From Ctena decussata (lineage: Eukaryota > Mollusca > Bivalvia > Lucinida > Lucinidae), in the NCBI GenBank assembly GCA_963989385.1, contig OZ022507.1, forward strand, positions 58,105,400 to 58,169,399: a stretch of DNA of 64,000 nucleotides, written 5' to 3'. Below, one piece after another: positions 31,256 through 41,858 of this stretch. The position numbers and the translations under genes are program-made. The first letter of the stretch is position 1, and each line of letters starts with the position of its first letter. The notes under the pieces are model-generated. The model was not told the origin of the DNA. It searched no databases and saw only the letters and a program-made list of their open reading frames with translations.

Positions 31256-31411
31256 CAGTGGCGGATCCAGAGAGGGTTCAAACGAACCCCCTTTTCAGTC
31301 TTAATTATTTCATTTTCATGGGGAATTTCAGGAAAAATTGGTCAAACTGCACAACTCGAACCCCCTCAGCTAATTTGAACCCACTTCCAAAAAATTCTGG
31401 ATCCGCCCCTG
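31256..31411. mobile_element. 156-bp MITE with CAGKGGCGGATCCAGA ends
   Basis: CAGTGGCGGATCCAGA at 31256-31271 and TCTGGATCCGCCCCTG at 31396-31411 are inverted repeats with one mismatch. GTCCTT is directly repeated outside (31250-31255 and 31412-31417). Termini of the type CAGGGGCGGATCC are widespread in animal MITEs, often assigned to hAT-like groups, although the duplication here is 6 rather than 8 bp. Confidence 0.8.
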
Positions 31412-32499
31412 GTCCTTGCCTTTGAGACAATGTAAAAACATTTGCATGCGTGAATTTAATTTCTATACCTTCAATAACCCTGTTTGACTAGAGTTTTAAT
31501 CCGAATCGAATCCGAATTCGCTTTGAATTAACTGTTTAAACTAGCAAATCTTATTCGAATTAAAAACTAATTCGGAGTACACTAATCCTACAGAGTACCT
31601 TGGATCGAATCCGAATTAACTTTTACTTCGGATTAAAAGTCCTGTCTAAACAGTAAACCGAAGCAAATCCGCATTAAAATTTATTTTTGAACTGACCTCA
31701 GGCATGTTTAGGTCATGTTAACATTTGAGCAGGCTGCATTTACTTTACTGCGAAGTAACTTGCACCCAATTGGAAACATTTATTTTACTACGAAGTAACT
31801 TGCATTGAATTGGAAATGGTATAGTCTGAACAGACAAGTGGGTTCTCTTCGGATTACCTTATTGCAGAGCAATCTCACGGTGCCGAATCGAAACAGGTAT
31901 CCTCTACACAGAATAAACAAAATAAAATTTAAGAATATTTCATTTGTAGCTTGTAGTTTTGGCTGAATGAAGAATACGTACATTCCAAGATAAACCTTGA
32001 TTTCCAGAAAGCAATTTAATGCTGCAAAAATTTCCAGCATACGGGGCCAGAGTTGACTGATCATCAAGATGACTGAAAACCGGGAACCCTGGCAAGAAAA
32101 AAAAAACTTCCGGCCATAATGCATCTTCCCCGAACTGCAGGCCTCCATCAGACTTCACTTTTCTAGTTCTGTCGGAACAAGCCCCCTGTCCTGGCTGGGC
32201 CCAGGGCAGGTCTAGGGGGGAAAATGGGGAGCAAATTCTTAGGTCGGGAGCAAATTCCCTTAATAACTAATGCAATGGGCAGTGGGGGATAAGAGATTGA
32301 GGGTGATCTGGGATGCAGTTGTCTCATGTTTTTGTGGCCCTCATGTGTAATTGAGACTGCCTGGGTTACATCATGAATTACGCCCGTTGGTCTTAGAGCG
32401 GACCGTAGCTTAATTCTGTTGGGAGGAAGGTAGGTGGGGTAAATATTCCTTTTGGGGCCTAGGACTGTAGCGTTTGTTCTAAACCTTATCTTGGTTTAG
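31412..32499. other. No gene; small duplication inside
   Basis: 'cctgtttgactagag...' at 31482 and '...cgaatcgaaacagg' at about 31894 may be the ends of another short element. A 59-bp unit ('ttactttactRcgaagtaacttgca') is duplicated at about 31738-31815. A poly-A tract in minus-strand sense lies at about 32096. Confidence 0.35.
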
Positions 32500-33965
32500 T
32501 TGGTTCCAAAATATATTGCATATTTAAAGTTTTAGGGGCCTGTATTTTTATGGGAGTTTTTTGAGTCTTCTAATATTTTGGGAAATGGAGAATATTATTA
32601 GTCAACAACAGGACTGTAGCTAATTTCTTATTGTGGATTGTTGGGAGGGGAGGGCAGTTTCTTTTTGCTGTTTCTAGGGAGCAAATGTGATGAACCTTAT
32701 AATGGTTCATTTGGCTTCCAGGTAACTAAACCTGGGTGTGAGATTAAGGAGGTTGGATACACATTATTTTTTGGAAGGGAAATGGAGAATATTATTAATA
32801 GATACGGGGACAGTAGCTTATTTCTTATTGCGGGTTGTTCGAAAAGGCCGGCCGTTTCTTTTGGCTGTTTCTAGGGAGCAAATAAGTTGAACCTTATAAT
32901 GATTTATTTAGTTCCAGGTAAGTAAGTCTGGGTGTGAGATTAAGGAGGTTGGATACACATTATTTTTTGGAGGGGAAATGGAGAATATTATTAATAGATA
33001 CGGGGACAGTAGCTTATTTCTTATTGCGGGTTGTTCGAAAAGGCCGGCCGTTTCTTTTGGCTGTTTCTAGGGAGCAAATGTGATGAACCTTATAATGGTT
33101 CAGTTGGTTTCCAGGTTACTATGCCAGGGTGTGAGATTAAGAAGGTTGGATACACATTATTTTTTGGATGGGAAATGGAGAATATTATTAATAGATACGG
33201 GGACAGTAGCTTATTTCTTATTGCGGGTTGTTCGAAAAGGCAGGCGGTTTCTTTTGGCTGTTTCTAGGGAGCAAATGTGATGAACCTTATAATGGTTTAG
33301 TTGGTTTCCAGGTAACTCAGCCTGGGTGTGAGATTAAGGAGGTTGGATACACATTATTTTTTGGAGGGGAAATGGAGAATATTATTATTAGATACGGGGA
33401 CAGTAGCTTATTTCTTATTGCGGGTTGTTCGAAAAGGCTGGCGGTTTCTTTTGGCTGTTTCTAGGGAGCAAATAAGTTGAACCTTATAATGATTTATTTA
33501 GTTTTCAGGTAACTAAGCCTGGGTGTGAGATTAAGGAGGTTGGATACACATTATTTTTTGGAGGGGAAATGGAGAATATTATTAATAGATACAGGGACTG
33601 TAGCTTATTTCTTATTGCGGGTTGTTCGAAAAGGCCGGCGGTTTCTTTTGGCTGTTTCTAGGGAGCAAATGAGTTGAACCTTATAATGGTTTATTTAGTT
33701 TCCAGGTAACTAAGCCTTGGTGTGAGATTAAGGAGGTTGGATACACATTAATTTGGGGGTGGGGAAGAAATGGAGAGTATTATTAATAAACCAGAGGACT
33801 GTAGCTTATTTCTTATTGCGGATTGTTGGGAAAAGAGGGCAGTTTCTTTTGGTTGTTTCTAGGGAGAAAAAGTATTGAACCTTATAATGGTTCATCTAGT
33901 TTCCAGGTAACTAAGCCTGGGTGTGAGGTTAAGGAGGTTGGATACTCATTAATTTTAGCCTTTAT
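32500..33965. repeat. 197-bp tandem array, about 7 copies
   Basis: 'gggagcaaatgWgatgaacc' starts units at about 32677, 32874, 33071, 33268, 33465, 33660 and 33859. Each unit contains 'gtgtgagattaaggaggttggatacacatta' words and 'gggttgttcgaaaaggc'. The period is not a multiple of three, so the recurring 78-residue frames are incidental. Confidence 0.92.
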
Positions 33966-34239
33966 TGTCAATAGACAAAAGTTATTAATACGACTGTAGG
34001 GAAAGTCAGATTGTAGTCGTACAGATGGGTTCTGGGGCTTTTATTACTGGGTAATGGGAGTTTTTGTCACGAGCATTGCACTTAGTAGGGGATTAATGTG
34101 GATCCAGGGATTTTGGGAAATGGGTTTGGTAGGTGGTTAGCAACAGGGGCTCGAATTAGAGAAAATTTGGGTGATTTCTTTCCCTATATTATTGGAATCT
34201 ATCTATATCCTGGCAATGATATTGGTTTTGTCCAGGTAT

Positions 34240-35363
34240 TCAAAGACTGCCTTCTGTATTGTATTTACATGTTTCTTTGTGGGAGACAGGAGCAGTCTCA
34301 GGTCTATTGTGTGATAGCCTAACTTGAATATGGTGGATTCTATGGTCTTGCCTTCGATTGTTATGGGGCCACACAGTCAAAGAAGATATGGTTGAGATCT
34401 TCTGCATCATTGCAGTGGGGGCATAGGGCGGACTGGTTACCGTAGTGAAGGCAGCCCTGCCCACAGTGTCCTAGCCTTAGTCGGGAATAGGCTATGTCGA
34501 AACGTCTATTGAGATTATATACGTCACATTAATGTTTAACCTTTGGTTTGACGAAATGGAAGGTGTGGCCCTTGTTGCTATTGGTCCATTTTTCGGTTAC
34601 TGCTTCATTTATTAGGGGATAAACGTCCAGTTTTGAGGGTTTGGTATGGTTGTAAGTGCCGGTGGTCAATAATTGACAACTGCCTTTCTTGAATCAGCGG
34701 AAGGAGAAACGAAGTATGTGGCCAGACCGGGTTTCGAACCCAAGACCTCTGACATGAGTCAGGTGCCCTATTGATTGCACTTCCTGGCCTGGCGCCTTCA
34801 GCTGTAGGAGTTTAATTCCACATTCAACTTCTAAAGCATTAATTTGGGTGGAGTGGTATGCCCTCGTAGCAATACTGAGTGCTAAGTTGTTTTGGATGAG
34901 GTCTTGAGCTTTGAGAGTAGATGTTTGGGTGCCGAGTTATAAGCTTGCACACCATAATCCATTTTACTGAGGATTAGGGCCTTATATAATGTCAACAGGA
35001 TTTTATCTGCTTCATAGGAGGTGCCTGAAACCATCCTCATGAAGTTTTAGGTCTTTATTACCTTTTTCAATCAGATTTTTATTATGCTGACCCCATGTTA
35101 GTTTGCTATCTAGGATCATACCCAGGAAGGTGATATGGTCACTAAATTCCATTTCTGTTCCAAAAAGGGAGAGTTTTTGAAGTGATTCAATAATAAGTCT
35201 TTTTTTAGTGAAAATCATAGCCTTTGTCTTAATAGTGGGGATTTTGAAGCCCCAGAGCTTGGGCCATATCTCGATTGTCTGGAGGGCTGATTGGAGTTTT
35301 ACAAGAGAATATTTGGGAGAGGACCAGATGGCACTGTCATCTGCAAACTGAGAAAGAGAGAGG
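34240..35363 (-). pseudogene. LINE remnant: RT and C-terminal part
   Basis: The minus frame 35363-35012 gives LSLSQFADDSAIW (F-A-D-D catalytic box), then 'ITFLGMILDSKLTWGQH'. About 34990-34860 reads 'LYKALILSKMDYGVQAYNSA', all typical of LINE reverse transcriptase after the active site. 34500-34360 reads RLRLGHCGQGCLHYG, then CPHCNDAEDLNHIFFDC, a C-terminal Cys/His motif. Frameshifts and stops break it. A SINE (34666-34793) replaces the middle, where RNase H would be, and the LTR retrotransposon inserted at 35364. The upstream RT part resumes at 41251. Confidence 0.82.
34666..34793 (-). mobile_element. tRNA-derived SINE, family 1, partial copy
   Basis: On the minus strand the head has 'agggcacctgactca' and the B-box-like 'gggttcgaaacccgg', followed by 'ggccacatacttcgtttctcc' and 'cagttgtcaattattg'. 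This matches the full copy at 52848-53120. The A box is degraded and the 3' part is missing. Confidence 0.8.
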
Positions 35364-35607
35364 TGTAGTGGTTGCGCCATGTCCGACGGATTGTCCATTG
35401 CGGTCAGTTACTGGTCGATTTGGTTCGGCATTTAGATGGCGCTAATTTCGCTGCACGTGACTGCAGAAGCGCTCTCTTACTTACCTTGACGTCGTAGCGG
35501 GAAGACGGGCTTTCTATCTCTGGAGTTCCAGATGAGAATTCTACCGGCTGAGACAAGTTTGCGGCTCTGTTCCATACAGTCTAAAGTAATGGGTGAGTTT
35601 TACTTTA
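35364..35607 (+). repeat. Left LTR
   Basis: 244 bp, TGTAGTGG...ACTTTA, essentially identical to 41007-41250 by eye. Confidence 0.88.
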
Positions 35608-36301
35608 ATGGTGGCAGCTGAACAGAACTTCCAACGCTTCTGAGAGGGAGAATTTACTGGAAAGTCTCGACCAAAAAATTTGCTACTTCGTGGCCCGGAC
35701 CAGCATGCGTTTTCAGACTTGATAATTCTAATAACTGTATGGTTTTTCCAAAGGTTTACTGTCATTTTTAGAATTATTCTGCACTGTCTGTGACATAATT
35801 TCTTCAATATTGTTTGGCATAATGAAATTAAAAATTTTCGGCTGAACAAAATTGCGCACGTGCACACGTGGCGGCCATTTTGAAAAAAGACAGCTAAGCT
35901 TACTTTTTCATTTAATTGGCTATTCCTGCAACTGTTTACAGCTTAATACCCCAGTTTACAAGTTAAATTTCTTTCAAAGGAAGAAAAAAATGTATTTCAT
36001 TAAAATTTCCTCATTTTAACAGACAGTTTTTGTTTGTATAAAATACATGTTTGCAGACGTGCATCCGGTTTCATGGCATAAGTCAAAGACTTGCGCAAAT
36101 ATTGAAACGTGTTTTGAATGAAATACATATTCATAGGGGTATAAACCAGTTTTGAAGCTCGTGTTAGTCAAAGACGTGTACACCAGCCATAAACGTGGTT
36201 TGAAAACAGTTTTGACGTCATTGTAAGTGAGCAGCCGTTTTGTTGCAGGTAAAAAGAAATAAATTATAAAATTTATTCTTGTGTATTTACTTTGCGACAA
36301 A
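35608..36301 (+). other. Leader of the LTR retrotransposon
   Basis: Non-coding region between LTR and gag, starting with the candidate primer-binding site 'tggtggcagc' (35609 on). It includes repeated 'gtcaaagacKtg' words at 36083 and 36169. Confidence 0.6.
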
Positions 36302-38038
36302 ATGTCATCAGACATGCAAAACCCAATTCGTGTGAATTTTGCGACGGTCGAAGACCTCCAGAGCATTCCACACATTGGTCCAAAGGTTGCATGTACATTG
36401 ATTGCATTGCGAGAAAGTCAAGGCAATCTGACCCTAGAAACATTGCAGACGTTTCTCCGAGCAAAGTTCGATGAGGAAACGTTGGCAATGTTAGATTTTT
36501 CTCGCAATGTAGGCTTGCCTATTGCACCAGCACAATATGGGTTGGAAGAAAGGGAGGAACCTAGGGTGGAGGAAAGGGAGGATCCTAGGGTGGAGGAAAG
36601 GCAAAGACCTGTTTCACCAGCCCGAAGTGTTTATGAGGACTCCTTTGAAGTAAATCCTTCTACCACTGCAAAGAAAGAGGCAATTGAACAAAGGGCACTT
36701 ATGTTTGCAGAAAGGCCTCCCATGTATGAACAAAGGCCACCCATGTTTGAAAGGTGGGAAAATTTTAGACAACAGTTTTCCCCAATGACCAGCATGCATG
36801 ACCAGAAACCGTCTCTTCCTGCTGAAAGGGGCGGTGACCCGTCATGTGGTAAGCCCATTCCTAGTTCCTCTGTCCAAAGGATTGAGGAATATAAAGTTCC
36901 GAGGCCAACAAAGTTTGCCAAAGAACTGTATCGTAAGAGTACGAAGAGGGAGAGAAAGGTAGGGAAACTGGAAAAGAGTAAACATCATAAAAAGAGTGCA
37001 AAGCACAAGAAAAGAGCTCACAGAGATTCTAGCTCTTCATCCTCTTCATCGTCTAGTGTCAATGCAAAGAAAGAGGGAGGGATGGGGAAGCTGGAAAAAA
37101 GTAAACATGGTAAGGCTGGAAAGCACAAGAAAAAAGTTCAGAGATATTCCAGCTCTTCTTCCGAAGACCGTGAGTACATTGAGAAAGGGGCAAAGCCCAA
37201 GAAAAAGACTAAGAAAAGAAAGTCTAGAGATGAGCCCTCCAGTTCCCCTAGCTCTTCTGATTCTTCTAGCTCTAGTACAGACTCTGATGATGAGTTTAAC
37301 ATCCGTGCAAAGCACCGTTCTCATCATAGGAAGTCTAAGAAAAAGAGTGGTGCTGCAATTCTGAGATTACTGCCTAAAAATCTCAGTTATGACGGGAAAA
37401 CAAATTGGCTGGCATTCAAACAGAAGTTCACTCGATATGCCACTGCATGTGAATGGACTTCTAGTGAATGTTTAAATTGTTTATGCTGGTGCTTGACTGA
37501 TAAAGCAGCAGATTTCTATGCCATCTTGATGGAAAGAAACGAGCATTTGACGTATCGACGTCTAATGAGTCGATTGGAAAAACGTTTCGGTGTCAAGGAA
37601 TTGGCGGAAACTGCTCAGGCAAGGTTTCGGCAGGCAACCCAGGAACCAGGGGAATCACTTGAAGACTGGGCTGATAGGATATTGACACTGGCAACTAAGG
37701 CATTTAAGATGTTGCCAGAGCAGTATTCTAGCAAGCAGGCTATCGTTAGATTATGTGAAGGTCTACTCGACAGAGAAGCTGGGTTGCGTGTTGGAATGGA
37801 TAAGCCTGCTACAATAGAGCAAGCCATCAATAGTATAAGGTGGTATCAACACCTGCATCAGTCCGTTTATGGAAAATCCAGTAAACGGAAACCGGATGAA
37901 GTTTTTGAGATGGTTGTTCAAGGGACAAACGTCCAGAATGAGAGTTCTGATGAGCAAAGTTCATCAAGAATCACAGATCTTGAAGCAGCCATGATAAAGC
38001 TTCAGGAAAGTTTTGATGCAATGTCATCAAAGTTCTGA
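36302..38038 (+). CDS. Gag-like protein with N-terminal helix-hairpin-helix
   Basis: 578 residues from ATG at 36302 (context aaaATGt). The frame is open 21 bp upstream but without an ATG. Residues about 9-55 (VNFATVEDLQSIPHIGPKV, then 'ACTLIALRE') match a ComEA-type helix-hairpin-helix, a DNA-binding fold. The middle is strongly charged, with Lys-rich blocks and long Ser runs (about 210-330). From about 345 to 500 it resembles the retrotransposon gag domain: YDGKTNWLAFKQKFTRYA, ADFYAIL, RLEKRFG, RFRQATQEPGESLEDWADRI. The end (about 545-578) can form a short coiled coil. There is no CCHC zinc knuckle. It would assemble the particle of the LTR element. The HhH fused to gag is unusual. The frame is undamaged although pol is gone. 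Confidence 0.85.
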   Translation: MSSDMQNPIRVNFATVEDLQSIPHIGPKVACTLIALRESQGNLTLETLQTFLRAKFDEETLAMLDFSRNVGLPIAPAQYGLEEREEPRVEEREDPRVEERQRPVSPARSVYEDSFEVNPSTTAKKEAIEQRALMFAERPPMYEQRPPMFERWENFRQQFSPMTSMHDQKPSLPAERGGDPSCGKPIPSSSVQRIEEYKVPRPTKFAKELYRKSTKRERKVGKLEKSKHHKKSAKHKKRAHRDSSSSSSSSSSVNAKKEGGMGKLEKSKHGKAGKHKKKVQRYSSSSSEDREYIEKGAKPKKKTKKRKSRDEPSSSPSSSDSSSSSTDSDDEFNIRAKHRSHHRKSKKKSGAAILRLLPKNLSYDGKTNWLAFKQKFTRYATACEWTSSECLNCLCWCLTDKAADFYAILMERNEHLTYRRLMSRLEKRFGVKELAETAQARFRQATQEPGESLEDWADRILTLATKAFKMLPEQYSSKQAIVRLCEGLLDREAGLRVGMDKPATIEQAINSIRWYQHLHQSVYGKSSKRKPDEVFEMVVQGTNVQNESSDEQSSSRITDLEAAMIKLQESFDAMSSKF

Positions 38039-39949
38039 CCATAGGAGCAGAACTACAGCTCCAAAATGGGGAAGAAAAATGGTGGTATATGGCAGTTTTG
38101 CCCTGACTCATGAACAGAAAATACTGTACTACGCATAAAGTCTCCATAGTCCTATCAGCGGTAAAAACGACTAAATTCAAATCAGTGTAAAAAGCTGTTC
38201 AACCTTCACGTTTGATAATAAAATGCGGGTTAGTGTGCATATATTGAGTTATATAACAAGCAAAAAGTAGAGAAAAGTTTTTGAAAAATAACAAATTGCT
38301 CGCAAAATCAAATTTCCTGTTCTGGTTTCCCGTCTGGCGGTGCTGTGTGGGCATCTGCGGGATACTGATTGGGACTCCACACCTGTACATCGTATTTTTA
38401 CCATTTTATGAAATCGAAAGTAGGTCATTTTAGTTGCCAACTAAAATGACCCAAAGAAGTTTTCAAACCCTTTTTATGCGAAGCTGAAGGATGTTTTATT
38501 TGTTTAAAGCTGGCTAATCACGGTCATTTACAATGATGAGGCTGTGGTGGAAAGCTTGCAGCGATTCCTCATGATAAAATTTTTCATGCTGATAGAGCAA
38601 TGGAGCCTTTAAGGAGCTGCTGGCAATAGTACGGCTTACTAGATAATGCAGGTACTGTTGCTGGGTAGGCCCTTTACGGTACGTACAGATCATTGTTGTC
38701 TAACTTGGCTATTACGGTTTTAAGACCCACAAGGGCAGTTGGTCAGGTGGATAGTGAAACATCGACCTGTGTAACCATGGATATGCTGGTGCAATGTCTA
38801 GAATACCGGTGTCTAGAGAGCATTGTAATGCATATGGTCTTAGGGTAAAACCCTGTGATCTGCCGTGTGGGGGGTGTGAATTCTGCATAAGGCCGATAAA
38901 AATGGGGGTTCCTTTTCCAGGGAAGTGGATGGTTCAGTAACAAAGGATCTCCAATGTTGCAGATCATTATACCTATGATCACTGGACAAATGGTGATGTA
39001 ACTGGGGAATGTTTAATTGGTATGGAAGAAAATGTTCAGTTCTTAAAATCCTGGGGAATGTCGTATAAGTACAATTGAATTGGAACAGGGGGCACTCCTG
39101 GGGTACGGGGTCATACCAGAAAATGTTCAGGGAAAACCTGGGGTATTGAAAAACTTGTAGATATGAATCGGGTAGCTCCTGATGGGTGGATTAAAGATAC
39201 CATGGGGAATGTTCAGATTAATTCTGGGGGTTGTGATGAAAGTCAAACTGGATACAATCTGGAAATATTTTGGGACTATGAAAAGGGGTATCTTAGAATA
39301 TGATCAGGTAGAACCTGGGGTATGTCGTGGAGGGGTATTTCCCAGAGGCCTGAGGTATTGCAGGGAGTAAGTAATAGCCAGTTAGAAACTCAGCTACAGC
39401 AACAAAGTTGTTCGCTAGCTGTTAGAGTCAGGATAACAGTGTTCTCCCCAGAAATTTTGGAAGTCATGTCACTTTTAGCACAAAAATCAGATTTTGACTT
39501 GTTGATCAGTTTTTCAAAAAAATCCTTAATATAGCAATGTTTGGTCAAAATTAGCCTAAATTTACATTATAAATAATTTGTTGTAAGCCTTAATGCATTT
39601 AAAAACTTTACTGGCTAAAAAATGAAAATAATAGCACTTTAATAAAATTTCATTGGAATTTAGGCATGTTGCAACGGTAATTTGAAGAAGGCATGTTGCA
39701 AGCGACATGCCTTAATGGTCTGGGGAGATCCCTGGGAGAAATAAGTCCATATAGATATATCCACATTGGATGGGGTAGTCCATGGAAGGTTACGAGCCAT
39801 GGAGCAACTGAAGAACCGTCATGCTGGGGTTTCTCATGGAAAGATTTAAAAGAAGGGCAAGCTGAAGATGGAAATCTGCATATACTTGACCGGATGACCT
39901 GAAGAGGGAGCTCTGTTCCTTGCAGGCCCTGCGGCAAAGTCGTACAGGC
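38039..39949 (+). other. Degenerate interior of the LTR retrotransposon
   Basis: Protease and reverse transcriptase motifs could not be found. A perfect 13-bp stem hairpin (GGTCATTTTAGTT, loop gcc, complement) lies at 38423-38451. 'ctggggtat / ctggggaatg' words recur between 38999 and 39360. The last 250 bp may be the eroded RNase H-integrase connector. Confidence 0.45.
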
Positions 39950-40335
39950 TTAACAGGGAGCAATTTCTCCTGATTGATGAGGACCTATATAACTCGGAAA
40001 GCCACCGACGAGAAGGACCTGGTCATGCCAACAAGTTTGAGAGACGAAGCCATCCAGTTAAGTCATTGCATATACAATCTGCAGGACATCAGGGAGTGGC
40101 CAGAAACAAAGCTAGAAGAAAGGGAAATTCTGTTGATAGGTCACCCATGGAGAGAGTCCACATTGACCTGGGACCATTGCCAAAATGCCCAGAGGAAATG
40201 AAACATACTATGATGGTAGATCAGTTCACTAAATGGGTATAATGTATACCACCCCCATCGCAAACTGCTGAAGTAACAGCCAAAGCAGCTGTTGTACATT
40301 TTTTCTTGTGTAATGCCCTTGAGATCCATGAATCA
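39950..40335 (+). pseudogene. Integrase remnant of the LTR retrotransposon
   Basis: The plus strand gives RKATDEKDLVMPTSLRDEAI, the usual stretch before the integrase zinc finger. At about 40140-40243 it gives PMERVHIDLGPLP and MMVDQFTKW, the segments around the first Asp of the DDE core. At 40265-40310 it gives AEVTAKAAVVHFF. Stops and frameshifts interrupt it and the rest of the core is missing. The element could not integrate with its own enzyme. Confidence 0.78.
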
Positions 40336-40473
40336 CAGATTACGACATATAGGCCGTACTGGAAGATTCCGTCCTTGAGATCCATGAATCACGGATTACG
40401 ACATAGGCCGTACTGGAAGGACCAGGCAGAAAGGGATCTACTATGAAGGGTAGGGACAGATTACACCCCACGG

Positions 40474-40885
40474 TCAGCTACGATACCACTTACAGCTACC
40501 TCTGCATGTCAGATGTATCAAGAACCCGAGTCAGCTGTGATACACCTGATAGCTTCTTCTGCACGTCAGATGTATCAAGAACCCAAGTCAACTGTGATAC
40601 ACCTGATAGCTTCTTCTGCACGTCAGATGTATCCAGAAGTCACACCCTACAGTCAGCTACGATACACCTGATAGCTTCTTCTGCACGTCAGATGTATCCA
40701 GAAGTCACACCCTACAGTCAGCTACGATACAACTGATAGCTTCTTTTGCACGTCAGATGTATCAGGAATCGTCAATCAACTACGATACAACTGATAGCTT
40801 CTTCTGCATGTCAGATGTATCAGGAACTGCCAGTCAGCTACGATACAACTAATAGCGCCTTCTGCATGTCAGATGTTTCTTGAAT
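40474..40885. repeat. 60-66-bp minisatellite, about 7 copies
   Basis: 'gatagcttcttctgcacgtcagatgtatc' recurs from about 40485 to 40880, with 'cagctacgatacaac' in each unit. It lies near the 3' end of the LTR retrotransposon. Spacers are part of the unit and vary little, so this is not a CRISPR array. Confidence 0.88.
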
Positions 40886-40992
40886 ATTCTACGACACGCT
40901 GCAAACATCAGCTAAACACTGGGAGCTTCACTGCATACCAGGTGTTCTACTGATACTGAGAACGTCCGAGAAGTCGTCGGATCTTTCTTCAT

Positions 40993-41006
40993 AAAATGGG
41001 GAGGAG
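40993..41006 (+). promoter_or_regulatory. Polypurine tract of the LTR retrotransposon
   Basis: AAAATGGGGAGGAG directly precedes the right LTR, the position needed to prime plus-strand DNA synthesis. Confidence 0.75.
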
Positions 41007-41250
41007 TGTAGTGGTTGCGCCATGTCCGACGGATTGTCCATTGCGGTCAGTTACTGGTCGATTTGGTTCGGCATTTAGATGGCGCTAATTTCGCTGCACG
41101 TGACTGCAGAAGCGCTCTCTTACTTACCTTGACGTCGTAGCGGGAAGACGGGCTTTCTATCTCTGGAGTTCCAGATGAGAATTCTACCGGCTGAGACAAG
41201 TTTGCGGCTCTGTTCCATACAGTCTAAAGTAATGGGTGAGTTTTACTTTA
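41007..41250 (+). repeat. Right LTR
   Basis: Copy of 35364-35607. It is followed by 'gagg', matching the bases before the left LTR. Confidence 0.88.
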
Positions 41251-41520
41251 GAGGTTTGCCCCCCCCCCCCTCCCCCCGGACATCATCAAGGGTAATTATT
41301 ATTACATTGAATAGCAGCGGGATAGGGCTGAGGACACTGCCCTGGAGACAGCCATTTTCAAGTCATGTTGATCAGAGTTTTTTATTCCCCACCCTGACTT
41401 GAATTCTTTTGCCTTTTAAGAAGTTATGAATGCAGCGGAACATATTTCCATTGATGCCGTTATGGTTCAATTAAGACCAAATGAGCATTCGACATCAAGC
41501 TTGATGTAGACTAATGGCTC
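41251..41520 (-). pseudogene. LINE remnant, upstream RT part
   Basis: The minus strand gives RIQVRVGNKKL, then LENGCLQGSVLSPIPLLFN, the usual NGxPQGSVLSPxLFN box of LINE reverse transcriptase, with a stop inside. It precedes by a few residues the FADD box at 35330, so the LTR element split one RT domain into two parts. A poly-C run at 41260-41276 is inserted in it. Confidence 0.75.
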
Positions 41521-41528
41521 TTTCTTTC

Positions 41529-41858
41529 ACATGATTTACTTAAAGACAGGACTGGTACTATATAAGGAGGATTAACTTCAATAGTGTCATTACGTCTTGC
41601 AGTGGCACTATGGAGTAAGTCCGTGCGACCGTGGAGACGGAAAACACCAGAACCTAATCAAATCAAATCAAATAGTGTCATTCTGTCTCTTGATCACATA
41701 GTGTCAACACCTCCAGTCAGCCAATAAAATGGTCATAACTAGCAATTCTGGTCCACTGATTGGTTGAATAAATTTTCACACCTTTACCTGTACAGGTAAA
41801 TCTACTGTGAAATGGGAACCAGACCCCCCGGCAGAGAAGTCCTGTCTTTAAAGTTGAC
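41529..41858. mobile_element. MITE with CTTAAAGACAGGACT ends
   Basis: ACTTAAAGACAGGACT at about 41529 and AGTCCTGTCTTTAAAGT at about 41841-41857 are inverted repeats of about 16 bp. The interior has an (AATC)n-like tract at 41648-41665, possibly a captured SINE tail. No coding content. Confidence 0.65.

Larger units (their letters stand above)
35364..41250 (+). mobile_element. LTR retrotransposon (Ty3-like), pol largely lost
   Basis: Direct repeats 35364-35607 and 41007-41250 (244 bp each, near identical) begin TGTAGTGG and are offset by 5,643 bp. A purine tract (aaaatggggaggag, 40993-41006) sits just before the right LTR. TGGTGGCAGC follows the left LTR by one or two bases, as expected of a primer-binding site. 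'gagg' lies outside both ends as a probable 4-5-bp target duplication. Inside are an intact gag-like ORF, an integrase remnant and a minisatellite. It sits inside the reverse transcriptase of an older LINE. Similar LTRs suggest a fairly young insertion of an already defective element. Confidence 0.9.

Noticed and set aside
32638..33464. Three nearly identical 78-residue plus-strand frames
   Set aside because: By-products of the 197-bp tandem array. The period is not divisible by three and no start context or motif is conserved.
39182..39534. Protease or reverse transcriptase of the LTR element
   Set aside because: Searched by eye for the DTG protease triad and the YxDD box; neither is present in any frame here.
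40474..40885. CRISPR-like regular repeats
   Set aside because: Units are continuous minisatellite copies without distinct spacers, in an animal genome, within an LTR element.
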